Positions 24,987 through 33,949 of a stretch of DNA of 37,261 bases are shown in pieces; the first letter of the stretch is position 1; each line of letters opens with the position of its first letter. The notes beneath the pieces are model-generated. The model had not been told where the DNA came from, did not search any database, and was given only the letters and a program-made list of their open reading frames with translations. Location of the stretch: NCBI GenBank assembly GCA_035524095.1, contig DATKPK010000022.1, positions 1 to 37,261 of the forward strand. The letters are read 5' to 3'. A program made the position numbers and the translations under genes. This DNA is from DATJUF01 sp035524095. GTDB lineage: Bacteria; Desulfobacterota; Binatia; Binatales; Binataceae.

Positions 24987-27578
24987 TTGGATAAAGAACA
25001 AACTCGCACACAGGGATTACCGCGTAACAGCAAAAAATGGCTGCGAAGAATCGTGGGCCCGGCTTACGCGCTGGCGGTTTGTGCTCTCGTGCTACTGCTG
25101 GTGCATGCGCTATCGCGGGGGATGACGTACGGCGCGATGGTCGCCGCACTGCGCAACACACCCGCAAAGCTAATCTGGATTTCAATTCTGTGCACCGCGC
25201 TAAGCTATGCGGCGGTCATCGCGAGCGACGAATGCGCCCTGGCCTATAGCGGCGTTCGAGTTCCGCGATCGGCACTCCTGCTTGCATCATTCTGCGGCTC
25301 GGCCCTTGGCAACATAGCCGGGTTCGGTTCCCTGAAGGGAGCGTCTGTGCGTTCCCGCGTGTATGGCGCGCTCGGTGTCGATGCCGAATCGATCAGGCGT
25401 GCGGCGGTTTTCCTCGATGTGGGATACGGCCTTGGACTAGCTGTATTTTTTGGCGTCTGCGCGCTTTTCGGCAGGTTATGGCCTGAGCGCTCCGCCTCTC
25501 TAATCATTGTGCGCGCGGGCGGTGCAACGGTTTTGGGCGCCGCAAGTATCGTCATATTTGTCCTGATGCGACGGCGCAGGGCCCTTGCGTTGAGGGGGCT
25601 AGCGCTGCCGAGCCCGTCGCGCGGCAGTACGCTGATTCAACTTGGTCTTACGTCCGCCGAGCTAGCGGCGTCAGCGGGCGCGTTATGGTTTCTACTGCCG
25701 CCATCAACGTTCAATTTCTTAGGCTTCGCGGCGGTCTTCGCGGCCGCATGCGCGCTTGGCGTGATGAGCCGAGTGCCCGGCGGCATCGGCATTTTCGATG
25801 CGGTGGTCTTCTTAATTCTGCGGGACAAAGTACCACCGGCTCAGCTCGTAGCAGCGATCCTCGCGTACCGGGGAGTCTATTTTCTGTTGCCATTGATGAT
25901 CGCCGCGGCGGCACTGGCGGTGTTCGAACTCAGGCGCGCGGGTGCTCGTCCGGCTTCCAGAAGCAGCGAACGTCTGGTGCAGGGGGCGGGTTTGCTCGCT
26001 CCACTTTTTCTGAGTGCGGCCACGTTCGGAGCGGGCGTCATGCTGGTGATTTCCGGTGCTACGCCCGCGGCGGATTGGCGCCTAGCGGCGTTGCAAAGCA
26101 TGCTGCCGTTATGGGCCGTGGAGATCTCGCATCTATTGGCGACGCTGGCAGGCGTGCTGCTGCTGTTCGTCGCGCGCGGCCTGTACCATCGGCTCGACGG
26201 CGCATGGTGGCTGGCCTTTCTGATCGCGCTGGCCAACGTGGCCTTCTCGGTGGCCAAAGGGCTGGCCTTTGGCGAGATGCTAGTCGTGCTGTTGCTAGTG
26301 ATTTTGCTGCTGGCGACGCGGCGCGAGTTCACCCGTCATGCGGCGTTTCTGCATCAGCCATTCAGGATAGGGTGGTTCATCGCGGTCGCTGCGGTTATCG
26401 CCGGGGCGATCGGAATCATGTTTTTTGCCTTTCGCGACGTGCCCTACCGGCGCGAGATCTGGTGGCAATTCGAATTCGATGCGCAGGCGTCGCGCGCGCT
26501 ACGCGCACTACTCGCTGCTTCGATCGTGGCGCTCGGCGGTTCGCTCTGGCAGTTGCTGAGGACCGCGCCAGGCCGAGTCAAGATTCCTGGTGCTGAGGAA
26601 TTGTCACGCGCGGAGAAGATCATTCGCGGGCAAAATCATAGCGCCGCGATGCTGGCGTTGATGGGTGACAAGAGCCTGCTGTTTTCGCATTCGGGCAAGG
26701 CGTTTTTGATGTATGCGAAGCGTGGCCGGAGCTGGATCGCGCTGTTCGATCCGATTGGACCGTATGATGAATGGTCTGAGCTGGTATGGCGGTTCGTCGA
26801 ACTAGCCGACGCGAACGGGGGCCGCGCGGCGTTTTATCAGATTCGTCCCGACAGTCTGCCCCTTTATCTCGACGCCGGCTTGCGAGTAATCAAAGTCGGC
26901 GAAGAAGCTTGCATCTATCTCAAGCAATTCACACTCGAGGGTTCACAGCGTTATGGCCTCCGCCAGGCGCTCAAGCGGGGCGAACGTGAGGGCCTGACTT
27001 TCGAATTATTGTCGGCCCCAGAGGCGGCGCAATTGCGCGGAGAGGTAAAGCGCATCTCGGACGCGTGGCTGGCGAGCCATCACTCCAATGAAAGGAGCTT
27101 TTCGGTAGCGGCGTTCGAGCCAGGGTTTATTGCGGCGCAATCTATGGCGATTTCGTGCAGCCACGGCGTGCCGATCGCGTTTGTTACGTTGATGACATCG
27201 GGCCAGCCAAGCGAAGCAACGATCGGCTTGATGCGCCAGATGCCTGACGCGCCGCCATACGCGATGGAGTTTCTAATCACGAATCTGGCAATGCAATTGA
27301 AGGAGCAACAATTCAACTTCTTGAGTCTGGGGATGGCGCCGCTCGCTGGTCTGCTGAGAACTCCGCTCTCGTCGCAATGGCATCGCGTTGGTGGATTGCT
27401 ATGGCGGCATGCCGGACCAGTTTATAACTTCCAGGGGCTGCGCAGTTTCAAAAACAAGTTTCGTCCAGCCTGGGAACCACGCTATCTCGCCACCTCGGGC
27501 GCGTTCGGGCCGTTTATCAGCATGGCGGAAGTGGCAGCGCTCGCTAGCGGCCGCCGCGGAAGTTCCTCGGCCGCATGA
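24987..27578 (+). CDS. MprF/LpiA-type lysylphosphatidylglycerol synthase/flippase
   Basis: An 863-residue integral membrane protein. Roughly 12-14 hydrophobic helices fill residues 20-530, including the UPF0104 flippase signature GNIAGFGSLKGASVRSRVYG and MSRVPGGIGIFDAVVF. A cytosolic DUF2156 (GNAT-like) aminoacyl-transfer domain occupies residues about 545-850, with LMGDKSLLFSHSGKAFLMYAKRGRSWIALFDPIGP and FLSLGMAPLAGL. MprF proteins move lysine or alanine from tRNA to phosphatidylglycerol and flip the product, giving resistance to acid and cationic peptides. The start is a TTG; a later GTG is possible. Its stop overlaps the acvB-like start by four bases, the lpiA-acvB arrangement known from Rhizobium and Agrobacterium. 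Confidence 0.92.
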   Translation: MDKEQTRTQGLPRNSKKWLRRIVGPAYALAVCALVLLLVHALSRGMTYGAMVAALRNTPAKLIWISILCTALSYAAVIASDECALAYSGVRVPRSALLLASFCGSALGNIAGFGSLKGASVRSRVYGALGVDAESIRRAAVFLDVGYGLGLAVFFGVCALFGRLWPERSASLIIVRAGGATVLGAASIVIFVLMRRRRALALRGLALPSPSRGSTLIQLGLTSAELAASAGALWFLLPPSTFNFLGFAAVFAAACALGVMSRVPGGIGIFDAVVFLILRDKVPPAQLVAAILAYRGVYFLLPLMIAAAALAVFELRRAGARPASRSSERLVQGAGLLAPLFLSAATFGAGVMLVISGATPAADWRLAALQSMLPLWAVEISHLLATLAGVLLLFVARGLYHRLDGAWWLAFLIALANVAFSVAKGLAFGEMLVVLLLVILLLATRREFTRHAAFLHQPFRIGWFIAVAAVIAGAIGIMFFAFRDVPYRREIWWQFEFDAQASRALRALLAASIVALGGSLWQLLRTAPGRVKIPGAEELSRAEKIIRGQNHSAAMLALMGDKSLLFSHSGKAFLMYAKRGRSWIALFDPIGPYDEWSELVWRFVELADANGGRAAFYQIRPDSLPLYLDAGLRVIKVGEEACIYLKQFTLEGSQRYGLRQALKRGEREGLTFELLSAPEAAQLRGEVKRISDAWLASHHSNERSFSVAAFEPGFIAAQSMAISCSHGVPIAFVTLMTSGQPSEATIGLMRQMPDAPPYAMEFLITNLAMQLKEQQFNFLSLGMAPLAGLLRTPLSSQWHRVGGLLWRHAGPVYNFQGLRSFKNKFRPAWEPRYLATSGAFGPFISMAEVAALASGRRGSSSAA

Positions 27579-28945
27579 TTGGATTGTGCCTGATCGTTGC
27601 GGTGCTTGCGCTACTGTCCGGATGCCGCGGCCCATTGCCAGTACGGCGCGCCAACAGCGGCCGCTATGGCGGCGTCAAAGTGGTGAAACCGCGCCGCCAA
27701 GCGGACGCCTTTGTCGTGCTTTTTTCCGATCGCGACGGGTTGACGAAAGCCGACGATGGGGCGGCTCAAATACTTGCGCGGCATGGGGTATTAGTTGTTG
27801 AGGTCGATACTCAGGCCTACCTGCAACGATTGAACAAGATCAATGAAGGGTGCCATGACGCTGTCACAGACGCTGAAGGCGTCAGCCGCTTGTTGCAGCG
27901 CGAGTACCGCTTTCCAGAATATTTCGCGCCAATTCTGGCCGGTACAGGTGAGGGCGCTACGCTGGCAGAGGTGGCTCTGACCGCTGCTCCGCCAGTGACT
28001 ATTGCGGGGGCGGTGTCGATTGATCCATCGGCGACGATAATGAGTAAGCAGGCATTTTGTACCAGCGGCGCCACACGCTCGGTCACGAACGGCTTCAGCT
28101 ATGGTCCGGCACACACGCTTCACGGCTTTTGGACCGTGGGACTCTCAACCGACGCACCATCGGCGGGTCGCGATTACGTGACTGGACTACAACAGAGGGG
28201 CATGCCGCTGGAACTGCATACGCTTACATCTGGCGCCAGCCTCGGCGATGAACTGTGGCAGTTGATCGAGCCCCATATCGCTGCCGCGATGAGTGTGGCG
28301 TCGCTGCCGTTAACGATCCTGCCGGTGCCGAAGCCATCGGGGCTAATGGCCGTAGTGATCTCAGGCGACGGTGGCTGGCGCGACCTCGATCGGACGATCG
28401 CAGAGAATCTTCAGCAGCATGGAGTGCCGGTCGTGGGCTGGGACAGCTTGCGCTATTTCTGGAGCAAGAAAACTCCCGAACAAACCGCAAATGAGCTGGC
28501 GGCCATTCTGACTACGTACATTGCCGAATGGCAGGCGACAGATGTCGCGCTGATAGGCTATTCCTTCGGCGCCGACGTGATGCCGTTTGCGTACAACCGC
28601 TTACCGCCGGACCTGCGCTCGCATGTCAAGTTGATAGCACTGCTGGGCCTCGCCCATTCGGCCGATTTCAGAATCGTAATATATGGCTGGCTGGGGGCGC
28701 CTACGAGCTCGGAGGCGTTGCCACTGGAACCTGAACTGAACAAAATTCCTGCCTCATTGATTCAATGCTACTACGGCCAGTACGAAGCGGATACCGCGTG
28801 CCCGACGCAGGCCGCGCGCGGCGCGCAACTGATTCGAACGCCCGGCGCCCATCATTTCGACGGGAAGTATGATGTGTTGGCGGCAGATATCCTAAAGGGA
28901 TTCAAAGCGCGGGCAGAAGCCGTGCAGGTGAGTGCAACGCGCTGA
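27575..28945 (+). CDS. AcvB/VirJ-family periplasmic serine hydrolase
   Basis: A 456-residue secreted lipoprotein (lipobox LLSGC, Cys17). Two alpha/beta-hydrolase-like halves are seen, as in AcvB; the C-terminal VirJ domain has VVISGDGGWRDLDRTIAE near residue 252, the nucleophile elbow GYSFGAD, and HHFDGKYD near the end supplying the histidine. AcvB of Agrobacterium removes lysine from lysyl-phosphatidylglycerol in the periplasm, counterbalancing LpiA. The ATGA overlap with the mprF-type gene means translational coupling and strongly supports that role here, rather than the virulence function first linked to VirJ. Confidence 0.92.
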   Translation: MIGLCLIVAVLALLSGCRGPLPVRRANSGRYGGVKVVKPRRQADAFVVLFSDRDGLTKADDGAAQILARHGVLVVEVDTQAYLQRLNKINEGCHDAVTDAEGVSRLLQREYRFPEYFAPILAGTGEGATLAEVALTAAPPVTIAGAVSIDPSATIMSKQAFCTSGATRSVTNGFSYGPAHTLHGFWTVGLSTDAPSAGRDYVTGLQQRGMPLELHTLTSGASLGDELWQLIEPHIAAAMSVASLPLTILPVPKPSGLMAVVISGDGGWRDLDRTIAENLQQHGVPVVGWDSLRYFWSKKTPEQTANELAAILTTYIAEWQATDVALIGYSFGADVMPFAYNRLPPDLRSHVKLIALLGLAHSADFRIVIYGWLGAPTSSEALPLEPELNKIPASLIQCYYGQYEADTACPTQAARGAQLIRTPGAHHFDGKYDVLAADILKGFKARAEAVQVSATR

Positions 28946-28975
28946 TCCGACGGTCAAGGCAGAATTATAGCTGCG

Positions 28976-30571
28976 CTATTCTCCAGCCGCATCTTCGCCG
29001 GCGGGTACGCCTCTTCTGGGCAATAGAGCGATCAAGGGCACAGCGAAGAGAAAGAGCCAGAAGAGTAATCGGAAGGTGTCGCTGTAAGCCATCATGGTGG
29101 ACTGCCGATTGAGGACACCATTGACCATCAGTAGATCGCGTGTGCCGAAGGTCGGGGAGCCATAGCCGAGATTCATCAGCTGCACGTTCGCTGCGGAATC
29201 ATACTCGCGCAAAACCGGGTTGAAGACATTAATGTTGCCGTCGAGCAGAGCGCGATGCACCTGGGTACGGCGCTGGACCATCGTGGCGAGCACCGCGTAG
29301 GCAATGTTACCGGCGACGCGGCGAACAAGCGTATAGAGTCCCGCAGCAGCCGTCATGTTGGCCCGGGGCATCGAGCTCAACGACACGGTACTCAAGATGA
29401 CCATTGAGCAGCCGGTACCGATGCCGCTCTCAATCAGCAAGGGAACGAAATTGGCAAAGCCGACGCGTATCGGCAGATGGCTGAGTCCCCAGTAGGCGGT
29501 CGCCAGCATTGCCATGCCGAAGCCGATAAGCCATCGCGGACTGATGCGATTATAGACATAGCCAACGATCGGCATGATGCAGAACATGGCTATCGCGCGC
29601 GGGGCAAGCACGAGACCGGCGCGAAAGGCCGGATAATCGAGCACATCTTGAGTAATGTTCGGCAGCAGAAAGGTAGAACCGAAGAGTGCGAAGCCGATCA
29701 CGGCGCCCATCCCGGAACCGGCAGATAGCCGGACATTGTGAAACAAGCGAAAGTTGACAATCGGTTCGTCGCGCGAGAGTTCCCACAGAATCAGGCCGCT
29801 GATCGCGACGAAGGCAATCACAGTGCCGATGACGATCCAGTGGGAGGCGAACCAATCGACTTCCTGGCCGCGCTCGAGAACGATTTGCAGCGCGGTCAGT
29901 CCGACGGTGAGGAGGCCGATGCCACCCCAGTCGATGCGCTGGAAGCCGCGCTTGAGATAAGGCGGGTCCTGCACGAAAGCGCTGACCATCAAGATGCCGA
30001 TGATGGCGAACGGAACGTTGATGTAGAAGATCCAACGCCAGCCCCAGCGATCAACCAATAAGCCGCCGAGCACGGGTCCGATAGTCGGCGCGAGCATCAC
30101 GCCCATGCTGTAGAGCGCCATCGCCATACCCTGCTCGGCGGGCGGAAATTTCTCGCGCGTGATCGCCTGCGAAGCAGGTATCAAAGTGCCGCCACCAGCG
30201 CCCTGGATCACGCGATAAACGAGCATCTGGCCGAAGGTCTGCGAGGTGCCCGCGAGAATCGACCCGATCGTAAAAATGGTCATGGAAAAGAGAAAGAGGC
30301 GCTTGCGGCCGAGCAGCGTACTCCAGAAGGCGGTCATCATGATCATGATGATCTCGGCGATACTGTACGCGGTCGAAACCCAGGTTATCGTAAGGAGGTC
30401 CTGGCCGAAGCTGCCCATCATGTGCGGCATCGCGATATTGACGACGCTCACATCCATGACGGAGAGGAAAGTGCCGAGCAGGACCGAGCCGGCCACCAGC
30501 CATTTGCCCGCCTCCTGCCGTGGTGGCGGCGAGGTCAGCCCACTGGCGTCAGGTGATTCAAGATTCATCAC
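28976..30571 (-). CDS. DHA2 (EmrB/QacA) family MFS multidrug exporter
   Basis: A 531-residue inner-membrane protein with 14 predicted helices. Family signatures are FLSVMDVSVVNIAMPHM in helix 1 (motif D1), WVSTAYSIAE, LGRKRLFLFS, RVIQGAGGGTLIPASQA (motif B) and MAPTIGPVLGGLLVDRWGWRWIFYINVP (antiporter motif C). DHA2 carriers pump drugs and dyes out by proton antiport. EmrB proteins often pair with an EmrA adaptor, but no HlyD-type gene is next to it, so it may act alone or share an adaptor. The start is GTG 30571 or the ATG at 30568; the ribosome site is weak. It is convergent with acvB, 30 bases apart. Confidence 0.92.
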   Translation of the reverse strand: MMNLESPDASGLTSPPPRQEAGKWLVAGSVLLGTFLSVMDVSVVNIAMPHMMGSFGQDLLTITWVSTAYSIAEIIMIMMTAFWSTLLGRKRLFLFSMTIFTIGSILAGTSQTFGQMLVYRVIQGAGGGTLIPASQAITREKFPPAEQGMAMALYSMGVMLAPTIGPVLGGLLVDRWGWRWIFYINVPFAIIGILMVSAFVQDPPYLKRGFQRIDWGGIGLLTVGLTALQIVLERGQEVDWFASHWIVIGTVIAFVAISGLILWELSRDEPIVNFRLFHNVRLSAGSGMGAVIGFALFGSTFLLPNITQDVLDYPAFRAGLVLAPRAIAMFCIMPIVGYVYNRISPRWLIGFGMAMLATAYWGLSHLPIRVGFANFVPLLIESGIGTGCSMVILSTVSLSSMPRANMTAAAGLYTLVRRVAGNIAYAVLATMVQRRTQVHRALLDGNINVFNPVLREYDSAANVQLMNLGYGSPTFGTRDLLMVNGVLNRQSTMMAYSDTFRLLFWLFLFAVPLIALLPRRGVPAGEDAAGE

Positions 30572-30883
30572 AGAATTGCGGTCGCATCACGCGCAATGAT
30601 CAAGGGCCGATTGTTTACACGTCCACGAGGCGGATTTGTGAGCGCGTTCGTCCAGGTCAAGCGGGACCCGCACCACGATCCATCGCGGCGCAACCAATTT
30701 CAACCTTGATCAGAGCTCGCGCAGACTAAGATCAATCGTCTCTTGGTCACGGCGAGGCGCTAAGGCCAGCCAATAGGTATTATCGCGGCCAAATCCGCCG
30801 AACAGCAAAATAGCTGCTGGCAACAACCTTCGAGTTGCGCCTCGAGGGCAGGCTGCTAGCGGAACGATTAGCGCGTCGATCCA
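30572..30883. other. Intergenic stretch with no recognised gene
   Basis: About 310 bases between the DHA2 gene start and the end of the VapC remnant. No open frame with a domain, RNA gene or strong repeat was recognised. It should hold the DHA2 promoter. Confidence 0.4.
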
Positions 30884-31321
30884 CTAGGCGGGGATAAGTT
30901 CCAGATGCGGTTTCTTCGCCCCTTCAATCGCCTTGAGGGAAATGGTTGAGTCAAAAGTCGCCAAGCGTCCGTGATTTGAGACGGCCACAGCAAGCAGGTA
31001 GACGTCGGTAACCTGCCGATGGCCCCGCACATGATTCTATCGAAAGCGTCCGGGCTCGAGGATGCTGAGAGAATCTGGCCAAAATGCATGCTCGCGCTCG
31101 GAACAGAAGGTTCGAAGACGCAAAGCGGCGTCTTCGATGGTGGTCGATTGACCTGGATATGATGGATTCGACAATATCCGAACGAAGGCATTCTCAGTCA
31201 AGGGACAGGTCGCCCATCGATGCTTGCGGTTGCTCTCGAACCATCTGTGCGCCGCTTCATGATGAATGTGCGCAGGGTCAAATAAGGCGATCAGCACCTT
31301 CACATCGAGAAGCGCGATCAC
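30884..31321 (-). pseudogene. vapC: VapC-type PIN-domain toxin with in-frame amber stop
   Basis: From a GTG at 31321, five bases after the antitoxin stop, the frame encodes a PIN-domain ribonuclease: LLDVKVLIALFD (Asp6), LTENAFVRILSNPSYPG (Glu43), then WPDSLSILEPGRFR. Codon 95 (31037-31039) is TAG. Without any frame change the homology resumes at once (NHVRGHRQVTDVYLLA with Asp106, then GRLATFDS with Asp124) and ends at a TAG at 30884. A full protein would be 145 residues, normal for VapC. The 94-residue product lacks two of the four acidic metal ligands and should be inactive. A single base change (for example C to T or G to A) explains it; amber suppression or a read error are alternatives. 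Confidence 0.85.
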
Positions 31322-31325
31322 GCAA

Positions 31326-31559
31326 CTAGGCTTCGTCCCGGAGACGATTAACGATTTCCGGCGTGACGAGTCGTCCATCACGCCGCTGAGGCAAAACCGG
31401 CACCCCGTTCCGTTTGTGCGCAGCTCGGTTGCGCGGTACCAGAGCACTACGGGCAAGTTCCGAAAGCACGCGGCCAGCCGTAGTTCCGTGCTTAGCTGCC
31501 AATTCTTTGGCAGTTTCCAAAACGTCGTCGTCGATATCCAGCGTAGTTCGCACGGCCAT
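31326..31559 (-). CDS. vapB: VapB-type ribbon-helix-helix antitoxin
   Basis: A 77-residue protein. The N-terminus has the ribbon-helix-helix pattern RTTLDIDDDVLETAKELAAKHGTTAGRVLSELARSAL, which binds the operon's operator. The C-terminus (residues about 50-77, ending VTPEIVNRLRDEA) is the segment that would cover the VapC active site. The stop at 31326 is five bases before the toxin GTG, a usual toxin-antitoxin layout. The antitoxin frame is intact while the toxin has a premature stop, as seen when a toxin decays first. Confidence 0.88.
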   Translation of the reverse strand: MAVRTTLDIDDDVLETAKELAAKHGTTAGRVLSELARSALVPRNRAAHKRNGVPVLPQRRDGRLVTPEIVNRLRDEA

Positions 31560-31640
31560 GTATCATCTCGCATCAACATCAGATGCAAATAGATGGCGCG
31601 ACATCACAGCTCTCTGCGTGCGGACAATTTGGAGGTGGGG

Positions 31641-32114
31641 TTAAATGAGGAAGGTTAAATTGTGGATGACTTGATCATTGTTGATCAGGAGAACCTTCTT
31701 GAATGCGATCTTAAAGCTATCGCCGCTCCGACGGAGTTTGTGGGTCGCGCGTCCGGCCAAGATATCTATGCGGCCCCGGCGCAGCGCGGTGAGGTTGAAG
31801 GTGGAGTGGATCATCAGTTCATGGTCGTTCTCACCTTCAATCTCAACGTTCGAAACAACTCGGCTGAGGCGTGACTTCGGATCCTGCGCGTAAGCCGCGC
31901 CACTTTTCAGACGAGTAATCCGATCTTCAAGGCGGGCTTTGTTTTCGTAGACGATCGAGACATGGCGCTCCGGATCGAAGTCATCCTCGTTGCATGGCAC
32001 CCAATAGAGCGCGTCGTCCGCCCATAAAGCCAGCCATTCGTCATAGGCATGTTCGTCCATCAGGCGGGCTTCGCGATAGAGAAAGGTTTCAACCTGATGC
32101 CGATCGACAGCCAT
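31641..32114 (-). CDS. Aromatic-ring-hydroxylating dioxygenase beta subunit
   Basis: A 157-residue SnoaL/NTF2-fold protein that forms the structural trimer of Rieske dioxygenases. Family features are VETFLYREARLMDEHAYDEWLALWADDALYWVPCNEDD at the start, RLKSGAAYAQDPKSRLSRVVSNVEIE in the middle, and FKIAFKKVLLINNDQVIHNLTFLI at the end. It has no metal ligands. It lies 54 bases after the alpha subunit gene, so the two are co-translated. A purine-rich GGGGAAACGTC precedes the ATG. Confidence 0.93.
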   Translation of the reverse strand: MAVDRHQVETFLYREARLMDEHAYDEWLALWADDALYWVPCNEDDFDPERHVSIVYENKARLEDRITRLKSGAAYAQDPKSRLSRVVSNVEIEGENDHELMIHSTFNLTALRRGRIDILAGRATHKLRRSGDSFKIAFKKVLLINNDQVIHNLTFLI

Positions 32115-32168
32115 GACGTTTCCCCTTCCCTCTACATGATGGGCGATGGAAAATCGGATGAACGGTTT

Positions 32169-33512
32169 CTACTGCGGGGCTCGACGCTCGACCCCGATCC
32201 GCCTTCTTTCGAGGCGAGTGGAATTTTCAACGCCCGCCTGGGACATGACTTTTTTCCACTGGCGCCAAATGCCTCGTTGGGTAACCTCATCGGTGATTTG
32301 CCCGGCCGTGGCACCGTCCTCATCAGGGCGTTCTTGCTGACGGCCGCGTGAGAGAATCAGCCACGGATCGACGCGGGCGCTGAGTCCAATCTGGTTGCGC
32401 TCGAACATTTCAAGATCATCGGTCGCGCCACCACCGGCTGGACCATAGAAGGCCTCATGTCCTCGCAGCCGTGTGACGTTGAGTTCATGCGGCGCGCCCT
32501 TCAGAAAAGTGGGATAGAGGAAAACCTCGGTCTCGTCTGCCTTGATCGGCTTGATGACGCGAATCTGCACGCCGATAAGAACGAGATTCGGAAACACCAA
32601 GAGGTGCGTGCCGCGGGCAGTGAGCAATTCCTGCGCGCGCTCTGGCCCGTGTTTAGCGATTAGCGCTTCGCGGTAGGCCTGGCCGGATTCGCTGGTCGGC
32701 ATGGCGGCACCCATGCGGGCGCCTTTGAGCTTGTTGTAGGGGCGAAAGTCGATCATCACATGGCCATTTCCGAGGTCTCGGGTTTGCGCGGCGGACTGAC
32801 TCGTCATCATATCGGTCAGATTGACTCCGCTTCTGCGCCGGACATTCTCGAAAAAACTCTGATGGACGAAATTACCGTGATAGCCGTCCATGCTGTTTTC
32901 GACCTGGAACTTCCAGTTCGCCTGATAGCCATATTTGTGGACTCCCGCCGTAACGTCCAGTTCGCCTTCAGGTGAGAGGTCGACAAATAAATCGATCTGT
33001 TCTTTAGCCAGCGGTCCGAGATGCTCATCTAATGTGATCCCGATCGGACTTAGGCTGGCGAAGACGAATCCGCGATAAATGGCCATACGCGGCACTTTGC
33101 GCAACCCATTATCCTCCTTGCGGAAGGATGCGTCATAGCGGTCTTGATAAGTTACGCTGGCGAGGTCGCCGTTATTGCGAAAAGTCCAACCATGATATGC
33201 GCAACGAAATATCGCAGCGTTACCCCGCTCGATCTGGCAGACGGCATTCGCCCGATGGGTGCAACGGTTCATGAGCAACTGCACCTTGCCGGCGTCGTCT
33301 CGAACCATGATGACTGACTGAAGGCCGATGTCTGTGACTCGAAAATCGCCCGGATGGGGAATTTCGCTGGCATGACCTATATAGACCCATCCGCGCGAAA
33401 AGATCTTGTCCAGCTCTTGTTCGAAGATGAGGGGGTCGGTGTAGACGCGTCCATGCACCCGATCGTCTTTGACCAATTCGTCATAATTGATGGCCGGTCG
33501 CGTGATTTTCAT
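32169..33512 (-). CDS. Rieske aromatic-ring-hydroxylating dioxygenase alpha subunit
   Basis: A 447-residue catalytic subunit that adds O2 to an aromatic ring using a Rieske cluster and a mononuclear iron. The Rieske ligands are Cys84-x-His86 (NRCTHR) and Cys104-x2-His107 (CAYHGW), with the standard 17-residue gap. Iron ligands are His212 and His217 in DGYHGNFVHQ, with the bridging Asp209, and a likely third in the DDLEMFERNQ helix near residue 370. A strong AGGAGG stands before the ATG. Electrons could come from the 3Fe-4S ferredoxin gene just upstream; no reductase gene is present in the window. The substrate is unknown, though beta-subunit pairing places it among benzoate/biphenyl/naphthalene-type enzymes. 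Confidence 0.94.
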   Translation of the reverse strand: MKITRPAINYDELVKDDRVHGRVYTDPLIFEQELDKIFSRGWVYIGHASEIPHPGDFRVTDIGLQSVIMVRDDAGKVQLLMNRCTHRANAVCQIERGNAAIFRCAYHGWTFRNNGDLASVTYQDRYDASFRKEDNGLRKVPRMAIYRGFVFASLSPIGITLDEHLGPLAKEQIDLFVDLSPEGELDVTAGVHKYGYQANWKFQVENSMDGYHGNFVHQSFFENVRRRSGVNLTDMMTSQSAAQTRDLGNGHVMIDFRPYNKLKGARMGAAMPTSESGQAYREALIAKHGPERAQELLTARGTHLLVFPNLVLIGVQIRVIKPIKADETEVFLYPTFLKGAPHELNVTRLRGHEAFYGPAGGGATDDLEMFERNQIGLSARVDPWLILSRGRQQERPDEDGATAGQITDEVTQRGIWRQWKKVMSQAGVENSTRLERRRIGVERRAPQ

Positions 33513-33634
33513 CCCACCCTCCTAGAGCTTGATTTAGGAATTCAGCCGATTTGCTTCAATATTAAGGACCCTTTAGTCGAACCCATTCTCAGTTAAATGC
33601 CGTGCGCGAAAAATCATACCCGTGACCCAGTGGT

Positions 33635-33845
33635 TATTGATTTTCGACGATACTCAACGCCTGCTTCGGACAGACCCGCACAGCCTCGAGCACGCGTTTG
33701 CGAGCCGATTCGGGTGGAGTTTCGTCCAAGAGGTATAGCTTGTCGTCATCGCGGACTTCGAAGATCTCGGGAGCAACCTGCATACAGCGGGCATTGCTCT
33801 CGCAGCGATCGTAATCGACTACTATTTTCGTAAGCTTTTCTCCAT
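33635..33845 (-). CDS. 3Fe-4S-type ferredoxin with a one-base shift next to its start
   Basis: A small ferredoxin of about 69 residues of the kind that feeds P450s. Its frame shows VVDYDRCESNARC (Cys14, x5, Cys20), QVAPEIFEV and AVRVCPKQALSI (Cys-Pro near residue 58), ending with TAA at 33635. In this frame there is no ATG, GTG or TTG upstream before a TGA. An ATG at 33843-33845 is one base out of phase; dropping one A from the coding-strand A4 run (33836-33839) joins it perfectly, giving MEKLTKIVVD. So either the assembly has a one-base error, or the gene has lost its start. It lies 105 bases after the P450 gene, its likely partner, and before the dioxygenase genes. Confidence 0.8.
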
Positions 33846-33949
33846 AGAAGCGCTTTCTAGAACATCCTATTCATAGAACAACGCGACGGCGTTTTACCAG
33901 CCGCGGACGAGCCGTTGAATCGCGGTTATCGATCGCGGCTGGGCATGGT

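Noticed and set aside
25685..26596. 303-codon plus-strand frame inside mprF
   Set aside because: Same-strand shadow in another frame of the transmembrane part; arginine-rich with no domain.
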